Shown here piece by piece: positions 32,980 to 42,611 of a stretch of 64,000 nt of DNA; positions within the stretch are counted from its first letter, which is position 1; each line of letters starts with the position of its first letter. The stretch is from Ephemeroptericola cinctiostellae (GTDB lineage: Bacteria > Pseudomonadota > Gammaproteobacteria > Burkholderiales > Burkholderiaceae), in contig NZ_CP031124.1 of NCBI RefSeq assembly GCF_003339525.1, positions 2,170,001 through 2,234,000 on the forward strand. Direction: 5' to 3'. The translations under genes and the position numbers were made by a program. The notes beneath the pieces were generated by a model. That model ran no database searches. It was not told where the DNA came from and was given only the letters and a program-made list of their open reading frames with translations.

Positions 32980-32982
32980 TGT

Positions 32983-33276
32983 TTACAGCACATAGCTGAC
33001 CATCGCATGCGATGTTAAAGCGCGGTACACGTCGTCTAGTTGTTCTTGACTGGTGGCGTTGATGGTGCAAGTCAAACCCAAGTATTTGCCACTGGATGAA
33101 GGGCGCATTTCCATCGTCGCGGGGTCAAAATCAGGCGCAAATTGTTGCACCACTTCGGCAATCGTTTGAGCAAAGTCATCGACTCGCTTGCCCATGATTT
33201 TGAGTGGAAATTCACAAGGGAACTCGATTAAATTTAAACGTTCTGGCAGATCGTTTGGGGGTGTTGCTGTACTCAT
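32983..33276 (-). CDS. DUF493 family protein (YbeD-like)
   Basis: A 97-residue ferredoxin-like fold protein. The family motifs are FPCEFPLKIMGK-type at about residues 19-30 and GKYLGLTCTINATSQEQLDDVYRAL (split here). Members lie next to lipB in many proteobacteria and are thought to regulate, but the role is not settled. It overlaps xerC by four bases (33273-33276) and precedes lipB by three. Confidence 0.9.
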   Translation of the reverse strand: MSTATPPNDLPERLNLIEFPCEFPLKIMGKRVDDFAQTIAEVVQQFAPDFDPATMEMRPSSSGKYLGLTCTINATSQEQLDDVYRALTSHAMVSYVL

Positions 33277-34295
33277 GCTTCATCTTTCTGATTTTTTTTA
33301 TGGGCGCGTGGATGCGCCGCATCATAAATTTTGGCTAAATGTTGAAAATCTAAACCGGTGTACACTTGCGTCGCGGCCAAACTGGTGTGGCCGAGCATTT
33401 CTTGCACCGCACGCAAATTTCCTGACGATTGCAGCACATGAGAGGCAAAAGAATGGCGCAGCATGTGCGGATGCACATGCACAGGCAAACCCAAATGACG
33501 TGCGTGTTGAGCCAAACGCAATTGAACCGAACGCACGCCCAATCGTGTGCCATAACGCCCAATGAACAACGCGTTGCTTTTGCTTGCAGCGGCGGACGCA
33601 TTGCGTGCGGCCAACCATGTGTGCACAGCAATCAACGCCGATTGCCCAACGGGGACAATGCGTGGTTTATTGCCTTTGCCCAAAACATGCACATCACCTT
33701 CAGTCAGATCCACCCAACCATTGCCATCATTCAACGCCCCTGCTGGTGGCACCACATCCAAGCCGACCAATTCCGACACGCGCAAACCGCTTGAATACAA
33801 CAATTCGATGAGGGCATAATCGCGCAACAGCAGCAGCGTCTGAGCAGCCGATTGATCGGCTTCAACCGCCTCACGGTTACCCACAAGGTTCACCACATCA
33901 TCGACCGACAAAGCTTTGGGTAAGCCTTTGGCGGCTTTGGGCGCGCGGATGGTTTTAACAGGGTTGCTCTGCACATGGCCATTGTGAACCAGCCAAGTGA
34001 ACCAAGAACGCCAACTGGACACATAACGTGCAATGCTTTTTGCGCCTTGTCCAGCACCATGCAGCTGCATGACCATCTGCCTCACTTGAACAACGGTGAT
34101 GGATTCAGGGACAAGGACATTCAAGTGTTGGCAACATTGTAGCAAAAGCTGCAAATCGCGGGCATAACTGCTGCACGTCGCTTCTGACAAGCGTTTGTGC
34201 ATCGCAATCCATTCCAAATACGCTTGCATCAACGGACTCAGTTCAAGAGCCACCCCGGCAACAATGGGTACTCGGCGTTTAGATGACACGCTCAC
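33273..34295 (-). CDS. xerC: tyrosine recombinase XerC
   Basis: A 340-residue site-specific recombinase of the XerC type, which with XerD resolves chromosome dimers at dif. The catalytic residues are seen in YSSGLRVSELVGLD (Arg), GKGNKPR (Lys), HMLRHSFASHVL (His-x-x-Arg), GHTSLAATQVYT (His and Tyr). A ~40-residue insertion with VVPPAGALNDGNGWVDLTEGD between the first Arg and Lys makes it somewhat longer than the enteric protein. It follows the DUF484 gene, the usual partner of xerC, and precedes the lip genes. Confidence 0.94.
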   Translation of the reverse strand: MSVSSKRRVPIVAGVALELSPLMQAYLEWIAMHKRLSEATCSSYARDLQLLLQCCQHLNVLVPESITVVQVRQMVMQLHGAGQGAKSIARYVSSWRSWFTWLVHNGHVQSNPVKTIRAPKAAKGLPKALSVDDVVNLVGNREAVEADQSAAQTLLLLRDYALIELLYSSGLRVSELVGLDVVPPAGALNDGNGWVDLTEGDVHVLGKGNKPRIVPVGQSALIAVHTWLAARNASAAASKSNALFIGRYGTRLGVRSVQLRLAQHARHLGLPVHVHPHMLRHSFASHVLQSSGNLRAVQEMLGHTSLAATQVYTGLDFQHLAKIYDAAHPRAHKKNQKDEA

Positions 34296-34313
34296 ACGAT
34301 CCTCGCTTCATGC

Positions 34314-35102
34314 TCATTTGATGCTCAAATGCACAGGAGAACGCACGCGAGACAAGGCCGCCCCGGCCATTTCACCAATGCTTTGTAAAAAATGTGTGGC
34401 CATGTCAGGTGTGAATCGATGCACATCTTCCGCCCCCATCAGCAGCACACCCACGCACACATGCTCATTCATGCGCTTGCCCCACAAAGGCACAATCGAT
34501 AACGAAGCAATGTGGCCACTGACCGTTTGCTTGGCCAATTGGGCTTCAATTTCAAAACCCTTGCAAGGCCCGCAATACGGCGCACGCAAGCTGTTGGCAA
34601 AAATCACCACATTGTCCGACCACTCATTGCCCACAGGATAAAACAACGACTTGGCATCGTCGCTCCACACCATGATGCGAATCGCATCCAGTGCAAATGC
34701 ACGGCGCACATCGGCCTCGACCTGTGCGGGTAAAGCCGATGCATCGGTTTGCTCCAACCAACGAATCACCAAAGCCAGCAATTTATCGTAACTCCGTTGG
34801 TTGTTGGTGGCTTGCGCCAGTAATTTTTCCAACCGCGCTTTGTGCTGATCGGCCTTTTCACGCAACACATTGGTTTGCCAATGCGCCATCGAAATCACAT
34901 TACCGCCCGTCGTGCTCGCCAGCTGAACATTGGCCAACACTTCAGCGTGCTCTTTGAAGAAATGAGGATTGTTTTCTAAATACGCCAACACCTCCGACGC
35001 ATTGATGACCTGCGCATCACTCAGCGCTTCGTCTGCTTCTACCGCATTGGCCTGCTGGATGATGTCGTTCTCAATTGCAAAATTGAACTCATCGTTTGAC
35101 AT
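34314..35102 (-). CDS. DUF484 family protein
   Basis: A 262-residue cytoplasmic GAF-like protein of the DUF484 family, which is typically encoded between dapF and xerC as here. The family mark is LAYLENNPHFFKEHAEVLANV-type sequence near residues 53-75, followed by helical coiled-coil sequence (about 85-110) and a GAF-like domain to the end. The function is not known. It lies 16 bp downstream of dapF and 18 bp before xerC. Confidence 0.88.
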   Translation of the reverse strand: MSNDEFNFAIENDIIQQANAVEADEALSDAQVINASEVLAYLENNPHFFKEHAEVLANVQLASTTGGNVISMAHWQTNVLREKADQHKARLEKLLAQATNNQRSYDKLLALVIRWLEQTDASALPAQVEADVRRAFALDAIRIMVWSDDAKSLFYPVGNEWSDNVVIFANSLRAPYCGPCKGFEIEAQLAKQTVSGHIASLSIVPLWGKRMNEHVCVGVLLMGAEDVHRFTPDMATHFLQSIGEMAGAALSRVRSPVHLSIK

Positions 35103-35118
35103 GTATAACCTCTATTTT

Positions 35119-35988
35119 TTAAATGGTAATTTGCCCATCAAACACCGTGACTGCTGGACCGCTCATCAGCACAGGCTCGCCTGTGCCCGCCCATGCAATC
35201 GACAACTCACCACCTCGCGCACTCACGCGCACAGGCGATGTGAGCACACCGCGACGAATGCCTGCGACCACAGCAGCACATGCGCCCGTACCACACGCCA
35301 AAGTCTCACCCGCACCGCGCTCAAAAATCCGCACTTTAATGTGGTGTGGGTTCATGACCTGCATGAAGCCCACATTGACCCGACGTGGAAACATGGGGTG
35401 CACCTCCAGTTCCGCTCCTTCGGTCAACACGGGCGCGGCATCCACATCCGTCACAATTTGCACGGCATGGGGATTGCCCATTGAAACCAAGGAGATGTCA
35501 CGGCGCTCACCATGGGTCAATTGAACCTCATACAGGGTGTCCTCCGCCTGCGCGCGTGTTGGCAATCCATCCACCACAGCAGGTAAATCAGCCGCCACAA
35601 AGCCCGGTGCACCCATGTTCACCGTCACAGAGCCGTCGTCATTCAATTTCAACACCATCGTGCCCGTGGCGATTTGCACCGCCACTTCGCGAGTGTTGGC
35701 CAAATGTTGGGTTAAACCTTGGTCATACACGTATTTGACAAAACAACGCGCCCCATTGCCGCAATTTTCCACCAATGAACCATCGTTGTTGTAGATGGTG
35801 TATTTAAAATCCATGCCTGCAATGGTTGGCTTTTCAACCAATAAAATTTGATCCGCACCAATGCCAAACTGGCGATTGCCCAACGCACGCCAGTCGTCAG
35901 CGGTCAGCGCCGACAAATCCTGCTCAATGGCATTAAAAACAATGAAATCATTGCCCGCGCCATGCATTTTTGTGAATTTAAGTTCCAT
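35119..35988 (-). CDS. dapF: diaminopimelate epimerase
   Basis: A 289-residue cofactor-free epimerase making meso-diaminopimelate for lysine and peptidoglycan. The two catalytic cysteines lie in ENCGNGARCF and LACGTGACAAV. The ATG at 35988 gives the family start MELKFTKMHGAGNDF; the frame extends 36 residues upstream into the acyltransferase gene and is not needed. It overlaps the 3' end of the acyltransferase gene by 11 bases. Confidence 0.95.
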   Translation of the reverse strand: MELKFTKMHGAGNDFIVFNAIEQDLSALTADDWRALGNRQFGIGADQILLVEKPTIAGMDFKYTIYNNDGSLVENCGNGARCFVKYVYDQGLTQHLANTREVAVQIATGTMVLKLNDDGSVTVNMGAPGFVAADLPAVVDGLPTRAQAEDTLYEVQLTHGERRDISLVSMGNPHAVQIVTDVDAAPVLTEGAELEVHPMFPRRVNVGFMQVMNPHHIKVRIFERGAGETLACGTGACAAVVAGIRRGVLTSPVRVSARGGELSIAWAGTGEPVLMSGPAVTVFDGQITI

Positions 35989-36895
35989 GAGATGCCATTG
36001 TTTTTTTGTAAAAATCAGCCTCGCCTTCAGGGCGGGTTTTGAATCGTTTATGCAACCAGAGGTACTGCGCAGGTTCTTCGAGAATGCGCGCCTCAATGAA
36101 TGCGTTCATTTCTCGCACCGCCGCCGCCTCATCCTCACCAGGATAACCATCCCATGCAGGGTAAAATTGTACCCTATAGCGCGTTTGTCCACGCGCCAAA
36201 GCCTCAGTATCGATGCGGGTGACGCATGGCACAATCAGTGCGTTGGTCAGCTTGGCCAGCTTAGGCAATGCGGTCAAAGTCGCCGCCGTCTGTCCAAAAA
36301 AAGTCGAAAACATCGCATCATTGATGCCAAAATCCATGTCGGGCAAGTAATACAACGGAATGTTTTTACGCAACAACTTCACCAACCCGCGCACACCATC
36401 GTGCCGTGAAAACAAATGCCCTTGCCCAGAGCGCATGCGCCCTTCAAGCATCAACGCATCAAACACGGGATTGCGCTGCTTTTGATACATGGTCGCCATT
36501 TCCACATCCATGTTGATGCGCAAACCACCCACGTCTAAACCAATAAAATGAGGGGCAAGAAAAATGATTGGACGATGTTGTGCTTTCGCATCCAGCCAAT
36601 GCTGCTCATCAACATACACTGTATGATCGTAAATTTTTTGCTTGTCACCAAACCAAAACACGCTGCGATCAAACAAACCGTGGCTGAAATAACGCAAATG
36701 TGTGCGCACCGTTTGATCAATCTGCGCATCGCTCCATTCAGAGAAACATTTACGTAAGTTCACCGTCGCCACATGCACACGCTTTTGAGCCAAAGGGTAT
36801 GCCGCTTTTGCCACCCATTCAGATAAACGAAAACGCACACCTTGCGGCCAACGCCCCATTTTACGCAGCAATGCTGCACCCATTTCAGACATCAT
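35978..36895 (-). CDS. lipid A biosynthesis acyltransferase (LpxL/HtrB family)
   Basis: A 305-residue inner-membrane acyltransferase that adds a secondary acyl chain to lipid A precursor. The HX4D motif is His116-Asp121 (APHFIGLDVGG); a downstream VRGLVKLLRKNIPLYYLPDMDFG block is also typical. No strong N-terminal anchor is visible, apart from the initial amphipathic sequence. The start codon overlaps the stop of the second acyltransferase gene (ATGA), so the two are a translationally coupled pair. Which of LpxL or LpxM-type chain it adds cannot be told from sequence alone. Confidence 0.9.
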   Translation of the reverse strand: MMSEMGAALLRKMGRWPQGVRFRLSEWVAKAAYPLAQKRVHVATVNLRKCFSEWSDAQIDQTVRTHLRYFSHGLFDRSVFWFGDKQKIYDHTVYVDEQHWLDAKAQHRPIIFLAPHFIGLDVGGLRINMDVEMATMYQKQRNPVFDALMLEGRMRSGQGHLFSRHDGVRGLVKLLRKNIPLYYLPDMDFGINDAMFSTFFGQTAATLTALPKLAKLTNALIVPCVTRIDTEALARGQTRYRVQFYPAWDGYPGEDEAAAVREMNAFIEARILEEPAQYLWLHKRFKTRPEGEADFYKKTMASHGT

Positions 36896-37797
36896 TGCGA
36901 AGCTCCTGCGGCGGGTGTCGACTCGGCGGCAACAGGCACACGTTTATAGCGGTTATAAGCCCACAGATACTGCTCAGGTGTTTGGCGAATCACATCCTCC
37001 ATGAGTGCATTGATGCGCGACGCATCGTCCACCGCATCACCCGACGCTGTAAAATCAACCACATTGAATTCAATTTCAAATCGATGGGGGGCATCCACCC
37101 GTCGCGCAAACATGGTCACTAAAATCGCATTGGTCTGCCGCAACAGTTTTGCGGGCAAAGTCATGTTCAACGCAGGTTGGCCAAACACGGGAATGATCAC
37201 ACCTTCTGCCGCCTCATTGGGCACTTGATCGGGCAACAGCCCCACCAACTCACTTTTTTTCAAGGCACGCAACATCGTCCGAATACCCTTGACATCGGCA
37301 CTCGCCATGTTCACATTGAATTTTTGTCGTCCCGCCAACATCGCCTCACCGACCATCGCTTGTTTCGGCGGGCGATACATCGCAGTAAACGGCTCACGCT
37401 GACCAATCCACAACGACAGCAACTCAAATGCGCCCACATGCGGCGTCAACATCAGCACCCCACGTCCTTGCGCTTTCGCTTGCATCACCGCATCCCAGCC
37501 CACCACTTTCACTTGAGGCAACAGCGCATCCACACGCGGTGTCCAAATGTAAGCCAGCTCAATCACACTGCGCCCCATATGCTCGGCCGCCGAACGCCAA
37601 AACGTGGGCGAATCGTATCCTGCATAACTTGCATTGGTCTGCAGACGCACGCGATACCGCGCATCAAACCGATACGCCAACCGCCCCAGCATCGCACCCA
37701 ACGCATGTAAAAATGCCAAAGGCAAATAGGATAAAAAGCGCAATAAAACTTTAATCAAAATTTGACATCCAAAGAAAGAACCACAAAAAGTAGGCAT
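36892..37797 (-). CDS. lipid A biosynthesis acyltransferase (LpxL/HtrB family), second copy
   Basis: A 301-residue paralogue of the neighbouring acyltransferase. The N-terminal hydrophobic anchor covers about residues 10-40 (VLLRFLSYLPLAFLHALGAM) and the catalytic motif is HX4E at His120-Glu125 (TPHVGAFE), with LLPDQVPNEAAEG further on. It ends with an Ala/Pro-rich tail (AAESTPAAGASQ). I chose the ATG at 37797; the frame runs to 37827, and no ribosome binding site is convincing at either start. Two adjacent copies suggest that two secondary acyl chains are added by different enzymes. Confidence 0.88.
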   Translation of the reverse strand: MPTFCGSFFGCQILIKVLLRFLSYLPLAFLHALGAMLGRLAYRFDARYRVRLQTNASYAGYDSPTFWRSAAEHMGRSVIELAYIWTPRVDALLPQVKVVGWDAVMQAKAQGRGVLMLTPHVGAFELLSLWIGQREPFTAMYRPPKQAMVGEAMLAGRQKFNVNMASADVKGIRTMLRALKKSELVGLLPDQVPNEAAEGVIIPVFGQPALNMTLPAKLLRQTNAILVTMFARRVDAPHRFEIEFNVVDFTASGDAVDDASRINALMEDVIRQTPEQYLWAYNRYKRVPVAAESTPAAGASQ

Positions 37798-37843
37798 TTT
37801 TACGTATTTTAAATCGCAAGGCCACAACAGCCTCTGCCTAAGT

Positions 37844-38016
37844 GCTATAATACCAGCGTTTTACATCATTTTTGCTGGTTTAACGACAACTTACGGGGCA
37901 AAAATGGATTTGAGAGCGGACATTTTACTGTGCCCGCACCGTTAAAGCGTCGCTGCTCAAGGTTCCCGCCGCAGAGCGCGCGCTGACCTTTTATGACTTA
38001 CTTTACGGAGTATCAC
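37844..38016 (+). promoter_or_regulatory. metK promoter and structured leader
   Basis: TGCTATAAT at 37843-37851 is an extended minus-10, with no good minus-35. Transcription near 37858 would give a 159-nt leader, long for a housekeeping gene. It holds ACGGGGCA (37893-37900) paired with TGCCC/CGT (37931-37942) and a GC-rich segment 37947-37985 with GCTC/GAGC and AAGGT/ACCTT pairings. I do not recognise a known SAM or SAH riboswitch class. A structured SAM-responsive leader is an inference from its position and composition. Confidence 0.45.
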
Positions 38017-39186
38017 ATGAGCAGCAACAACTATTTTTTCACTTCAGAATCTGTCTCTGAAGGCCACCCAGACAAAGTCGCCGATCAAATTTCTGATGCG
38101 ATTTTGGACGCCATCCTCGAACAAGACCCCACCGCTCGCGTCGCCGCAGAAACATTGTGCAACACAGGTTTGGTCGTTCTTGCGGGTGAAATCACCACGT
38201 CAGCAGTCATCGATTACATCGACATCGCTCGTGACACCATCAAACACATCGGCTACGACAACACCGACTACGGCATCGACTACAAAGGTTGCGCGGTTTT
38301 GGTCGCTTACGACAAACAGTCTCCAGACATCGCCATGGGCGTGGATGCAGCACACGATGACAACCTCGACCAAGGCGCAGGCGACCAAGGTTTGATGTTT
38401 GGCTACGCGTGCAACGAAACCGATGTGTTGATGCCATTACCGATTCACCTGTCACACCGTTTGGTTGAACGTCAAGCCGATTTACGCCGCGACGGCCGCT
38501 TGCCATTCTTGCGCCCTGATGCGAAATCACAAGTCACGATTCGTTACGAAAATGGCGTGCCCGCGGCCGTTGACACCATCGTGTTGTCAACGCAACACCA
38601 TGCCGACGTGTCACTCGAAACCGTTCGTGAAGGCGTGATCGAAGAAATCATCAAGCCGATCATCCCCGCACATTTAATCAAAGGCGACATCAAATTCCTC
38701 GTCAACCCAACAGGTCGCTTCGTCATCGGCGGTCCACAAGGCGATTGCGGCCTCACAGGTCGTAAAATCATTGTCGACACTTACGGCGGTGCAGCCCCTC
38801 ACGGCGGCGGTGCATTCTCTGGTAAAGACCCTTCAAAAGTCGATCGTTCAGCCGCTTACGCAGGCCGTTACGTGGCGAAAAACATCGTGGCCGCAGGTTT
38901 GGCAGATCGTTGCTTGATTCAAATCTCATACGCGATTGGCGTGGCACGTCCCACTTCAATCATGGTCGACACGTTTGGCACAGGTCGCATCACCGATGAA
39001 AAAATCACGGCTTTGGTCGCAGAACATTTTGATTTGCGTCCAAAAGGCATCGTGAAAATGTTGAATCTGTTGCGCCCGATCTACGCAAAAACAGCCGCTT
39101 ACGGTCACTTTGGTCGTGAAGAGCCTGAGTTCACTTGGGAAGCCACCGACAAAGCAGCGTTGTTACGTGATGCCGCAGGTCTGTAA
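38017..39186 (+). CDS. metK: S-adenosylmethionine synthetase
   Basis: A 389-residue enzyme making SAM from methionine and ATP. The signature hexapeptide motif is [12 protein letters not shown] near residues 121-132, the phosphate-binding [19 protein letters not shown] near 265-283, and the N-terminal [17 protein letters not shown] is standard. I chose the ATG at 38017 because ACGGAG precedes it by 8 nt and it gives the family N-terminus; an in-frame ATG at 37993 adds eight residues. It stands alone after a long leader and ends in a strong terminator. Confidence 0.96.
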   Translation: MSSNNYFFTSESVSEGHPDKVADQISDAILDAILEQDPTARVAAETLCNTGLVVLAGEITTSAVIDYIDIARDTIKHIGYDNTDYGIDYKGCAVLVAYDKQSPDIAMGVDAAHDDNLDQGAGDQGLMFGYACNETDVLMPLPIHLSHRLVERQADLRRDGRLPFLRPDAKSQVTIRYENGVPAAVDTIVLSTQHHADVSLETVREGVIEEIIKPIIPAHLIKGDIKFLVNPTGRFVIGGPQGDCGLTGRKIIVDTYGGAAPHGGGAFSGKDPSKVDRSAAYAGRYVAKNIVAAGLADRCLIQISYAIGVARPTSIMVDTFGTGRITDEKITALVAEHFDLRPKGIVKMLNLLRPIYAKTAAYGHFGREEPEFTWEATDKAALLRDAAGL

Positions 39187-39198
39187 TTTTTAGATGTG

Positions 39199-39229
39199 AA
39201 AAAGCCAAGCATTTTGCTTGGCTTTTTTT
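39199..39229 (+). terminator. intrinsic terminator after metK
   Basis: AAAGCCAAGC and GCTTGGCTTT form a 10-bp stem around a 5-nt loop, followed by T's, 13 bp after the metK stop codon. Confidence 0.85.
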
Positions 39230-39425
39230 GACTCTAGCGAACACAGAAAAAGTAAAAACCCACCTTTTCCGTGCTTTCTTATGGTCATTTTATTGCTAAT
39301 ACGATGCGCCCTTGCGGGATTAACGCGCAATCACCTTGTCTTTGGAAGACGCCTGTCAGCACGGTCTGACAAATCATTTAAGCTTTTCACTGCAACAACA
39401 TTGCAAGCAATGCCGACGCTCAGCC

Positions 39426-40580
39426 TTACTTGATTTGCTTTTTGAGGGTTTTAGAAACCGTCGCATCAAATCCATCACTGCCTTTTTCTTTTTCAGCCAA
39501 ATAGGCATCACGTTTTTTAGCCAGCTCGGTAATTTTGGCATTTGTTTCTTTTCGCTGGGCGATTTTTTGTTGGACAAATGCATCACGTTCTTCTAGGCTC
39601 ATTTTTTGCATTTCTGACGGCAGCTCTTCAGGTTTAATCACCGCCAATGAGATTTCTTTGTTTTCAATCGCTTGTATCACATCTTGTTTATTATAGGCTT
39701 TTGAGTTAATCGATTTATTAATCGCTCGATCGGCTTTTGCCACAATGGGTGCGGCTGCAATCGATGAAAAGCTGAGTGACGCATCCGCCGCTGCTGCCGC
39801 TCGTACCTCAGAGCGTCCAAAATAAACAGCGCCCCGACCCACCTCATCGCCCAGTTTTGCTAACTCGTCATCATAGGGTGTTGCCACAACCTGTACGCCA
39901 CCATTTTGGGCAATCGCAAAATACTCGCCGCCACCATATTGGGCAATCTCACGCCACACGCGTGCAGTAGATGCATCGTTACCCGCTTGTATCGCATTGA
40001 CTCGAATGCCCCTACGATAGGCTGTGCGTGCGGTGTCTTGGGCTGACATGCTGTTTCGATAGTCGTCATGGGGTGGCGCATCGCCGACTAAGAATAGAAT
40101 TTGTGACAACCCATCTTGATGATGCCCCTCCTGCGTCCAACCCGCTTTGTTCAAGCCATCTTGCAATGCGCTGCGCACATCCTCTTGGGTGTCTCCACCA
40201 CCGACTGCTTGATAAGCAATCAACTGACTGTACACTTGATCCAAATCGGCGGAAAGCGGCGTCACTTGAGTCACATAACTATCGCCTTTGTCACGATAAG
40301 CGACCAAGCCCACTTTTACTTGCACATCACCCGATGATTTTTGGTTCTGCATGACATCATTGACAATGCGCCAAATTTTGGTTTTCGCCCCCTCCAATAA
40401 ACCACCCATTGAGCCTGTCGTATCAAGGACAAACACCATTTCAATGGTTTTAGGTCGCGGCTGCATTATGGCCATTTTAGCGTTGACAGAATCATGCTCC
40501 ACTTGTGCACATGCAGGCATGGTGAAGCCCAAACCACTGACCATGCTTAAGGTCATCAGTGTTGTTGATAATTTGATCAT
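39426..40580 (-). CDS. secreted von Willebrand factor A domain protein
   Basis: A 384-residue exported protein. A signal peptide ends near residue 25 (PACAQ), where the Cys is not in a good lipobox. The VWA domain (about 45-240) begins MVFVLDTTGSMGGLLEGAK, with the metal-binding DxTxS motif at Asp53, and has DAPPHDDY later in the fold. The C-terminal 130 residues are charged, rich in Lys and Glu and largely helical, probably coiled coil. I chose the ATG at 40580; the open frame starts at 40625. The function is unknown; such proteins often bind partners in the envelope. It stands alone. Confidence 0.82.
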   Translation of the reverse strand: MIKLSTTLMTLSMVSGLGFTMPACAQVEHDSVNAKMAIMQPRPKTIEMVFVLDTTGSMGGLLEGAKTKIWRIVNDVMQNQKSSGDVQVKVGLVAYRDKGDSYVTQVTPLSADLDQVYSQLIAYQAVGGGDTQEDVRSALQDGLNKAGWTQEGHHQDGLSQILFLVGDAPPHDDYRNSMSAQDTARTAYRRGIRVNAIQAGNDASTARVWREIAQYGGGEYFAIAQNGGVQVVATPYDDELAKLGDEVGRGAVYFGRSEVRAAAAADASLSFSSIAAAPIVAKADRAINKSINSKAYNKQDVIQAIENKEISLAVIKPEELPSEMQKMSLEERDAFVQQKIAQRKETNAKITELAKKRDAYLAEKEKGSDGFDATVSKTLKKQIK

Positions 40581-40704
40581 CTTTTTTCCTTTATTGATAT
40601 TCGATTTGAATGGTTCAGCACCCATTTGGTTGACCTGACAGAAAAATAATCAATCGTTCCTGTAAATGATAAAATCACCACACACACAACCCAATGGATT
40701 TTCT

Positions 40705-41562
40705 ATGCAATCGCTCTGGATGCTCGCCGCATCACTTTTCTTCGCCATTATGGGCATGTTCATTAAATTGTCATCCAGTTACCACAACTTAGGTGAAATC
40801 GTCCTGTTTCGCGGCCTGCCCAGCGTGATTTTCATCCTTGGCTACGCCCTGCGCAAGCAACTGCCCTTGTTCGGACACAATCTAAAAACACACGCCCGCC
40901 GCAACATGGTCGGCATCACCTCGATGTGGATGGGGTTTTATGGCACCACCCACCTGCCGCTCGGCACAGCGACCACTTTGAACTACACGTCACCGTTGTT
41001 CATCGCCATTTTTTTGCTGTATCAAAGCTATTTTCCGGGCATCTTGCGCACGCAATGGTTGCGCTTCGGCGCCATCATCTTGGGCTTCATTGGCGTGTTG
41101 TGTATTTTCAATCCCTTTGTCGAAACGGGCTTAAACCACACGGCCTTGCTCATCGCACTGCTGGGTGGCATGATGGGCGCACTGGCCTACATGACCGTGC
41201 GCAGCTTGGGTCGCATGGGTGAACCCGAATGGCGCACGGTGATGCTGTTTTCATGCAGCGTGGTGCTCTCGGGTCTACTCGGCATCGCCCTCCTTGGCCT
41301 CTCGCACTACAGCTTGCGTTCAACCTTGTACCTCATCGGCATCGGACTGGCAGGCATGGGTGGACAACTGTGCATGACGCGCGCCTTCAGCCGAGGTTCA
41401 GCGACCTTGACCGCCACACTGCAATACACCACCATCATATTCTCAGCCACCTTTGGCTACTTGATTTGGGGTGAAACCATTGATTTAATGGGGTTTATTG
41501 GCATCGCATTGGTCATTGCCTCAGGCCTCGCCGCCACGTTGTACGCCCGTAAAAACAGTTAA
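40705..41562 (+). CDS. EamA/DMT-family membrane transporter
   Basis: A 285-residue inner-membrane protein with about ten membrane segments in two EamA repeats. It begins MQSLWMLAASLFFAIMGMFIKL; FRGLPSVIFILGY and the second repeat GMGGQLCMTRAFSRGSATLTATLQY are characteristic. The substrate is unknown; relatives move amino acids, nucleosides or drug-like metabolites. The earlier in-frame ATG at 40666 is possible; I prefer 40705, which gives the usual N-terminus with GGAT upstream. It is 29 bp ahead of the sulfurtransferase gene on the same strand, so they may form an operon. Confidence 0.85.
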   Translation: MQSLWMLAASLFFAIMGMFIKLSSSYHNLGEIVLFRGLPSVIFILGYALRKQLPLFGHNLKTHARRNMVGITSMWMGFYGTTHLPLGTATTLNYTSPLFIAIFLLYQSYFPGILRTQWLRFGAIILGFIGVLCIFNPFVETGLNHTALLIALLGGMMGALAYMTVRSLGRMGEPEWRTVMLFSCSVVLSGLLGIALLGLSHYSLRSTLYLIGIGLAGMGGQLCMTRAFSRGSATLTATLQYTTIIFSATFGYLIWGETIDLMGFIGIALVIASGLAATLYARKNS

Positions 41563-41591
41563 AAATTGAAACAAGCAAACAAAAGGCCACC

Positions 41592-42461
41592 ATGTACACC
41601 ACCCTCATCACCGCCAACGAACTGAATGCACTCATCAACGCATCAAAAGACCTCCTCATTCTCGACGCCCGCCATGATTTAATGAATACCGAAGCAGGCG
41701 CAACAGCATACGCCCACGCGCACATCGCTAATGCACACTTCATGCACATGGACACAGATTTATCTGGCGAAAAAACAGGCACAAACGGTCGTCACCCCTT
41801 GCCCGACATGGCCGTTTTTTCTGACAAATTGCGTACGATTGGCCTCAACAATGACACTCAAGTCGTGGTTTACGATGAACACAACGGCATGATGGCCGCC
41901 CGCGCATGGTGGCTGCTGCGCCACCTTGGACATAAAAACTGTGCGGTGCTCAACGGTGGCCTCACAGCATGGCGCACAGCGAACCTGCCACTGACCGCAG
42001 ATGCAAGCATTATCGCAAACACTGTTACCGCGCAAGGCCATTTCATCGCGCACAACTCACTCAATCGCACCGTCACCGCCGATGACCTCATGGCGCACCT
42101 CAACGACGCCACCTACCGCATCATCGACGCACGCGCCCCTGAACGCTACTCAGGCGCAGTCGAACCGATTGACCCCATCGGCGGACACATTCCGCACGCG
42201 GTCAATCATTTTTTCATGCGTAATTTGAATGAAGATTTCACCTTTAAATCAGCAGATGCGCTGCGAAGTGAATGGTTGGTTACTTTTGGGGAACAATCCA
42301 TCGCGCACATCGTCAACCAATGCGGCTCAGGCGTGACCGCTTGTCATAATATTTTAGCGCAGCATATCGCAGGGCTAGACGGCGCAGCTTTGTATGCGGG
42401 GTCTTGGAGTGAATGGTGCAGTGATGCGGGGCGACCTGTGGAAAAATCAGCCGTGGTTTGA
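41592..42461 (+). CDS. 3-mercaptopyruvate/thiosulfate sulfurtransferase
   Basis: A 289-residue protein of two rhodanese domains (about 10-130 and 155-280). The active-site loop CGSGVTA at Cys244 is the form favoured by 3-mercaptopyruvate sulfurtransferases (SseA), where thiosulfate sulfurtransferases usually have CRKGVTA. The N-terminal domain lacks a catalytic cysteine, as normal. The C-terminal region GGHIPHAVNHFF precedes the catalytic domain. It probably shuttles sulfur in the cytoplasm. Confidence 0.88.
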   Translation: MYTTLITANELNALINASKDLLILDARHDLMNTEAGATAYAHAHIANAHFMHMDTDLSGEKTGTNGRHPLPDMAVFSDKLRTIGLNNDTQVVVYDEHNGMMAARAWWLLRHLGHKNCAVLNGGLTAWRTANLPLTADASIIANTVTAQGHFIAHNSLNRTVTADDLMAHLNDATYRIIDARAPERYSGAVEPIDPIGGHIPHAVNHFFMRNLNEDFTFKSADALRSEWLVTFGEQSIAHIVNQCGSGVTACHNILAQHIAGLDGAALYAGSWSEWCSDAGRPVEKSAVV

Positions 42462-42611
42462 TGTTTGGAAGTTTAATATTTTTGGATTCAGGGAGGTGAA
42501 TACAACACCCCCTCGCACCCCATTAAGAAGCCAACAGATGTAAAATTTCATTCAAAAACATTCACCAAATCATTTACCCCATTTAACCAGCCATTGATCA
42601 GAGAGAACAAC

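Noticed and set aside
33273..34295. xerC as an integron or phage integrase
   Set aside because: Its neighbours (DUF484, dapF, DUF493) are the normal chromosomal neighbours of XerC, and no attachment site or cassette is visible.
37993..38016. Longer start for metK or a small upstream peptide
   Set aside because: The ATG at 37993 is in frame with metK but lacks a ribosome site, while 38017 has one and gives the family N-terminus.
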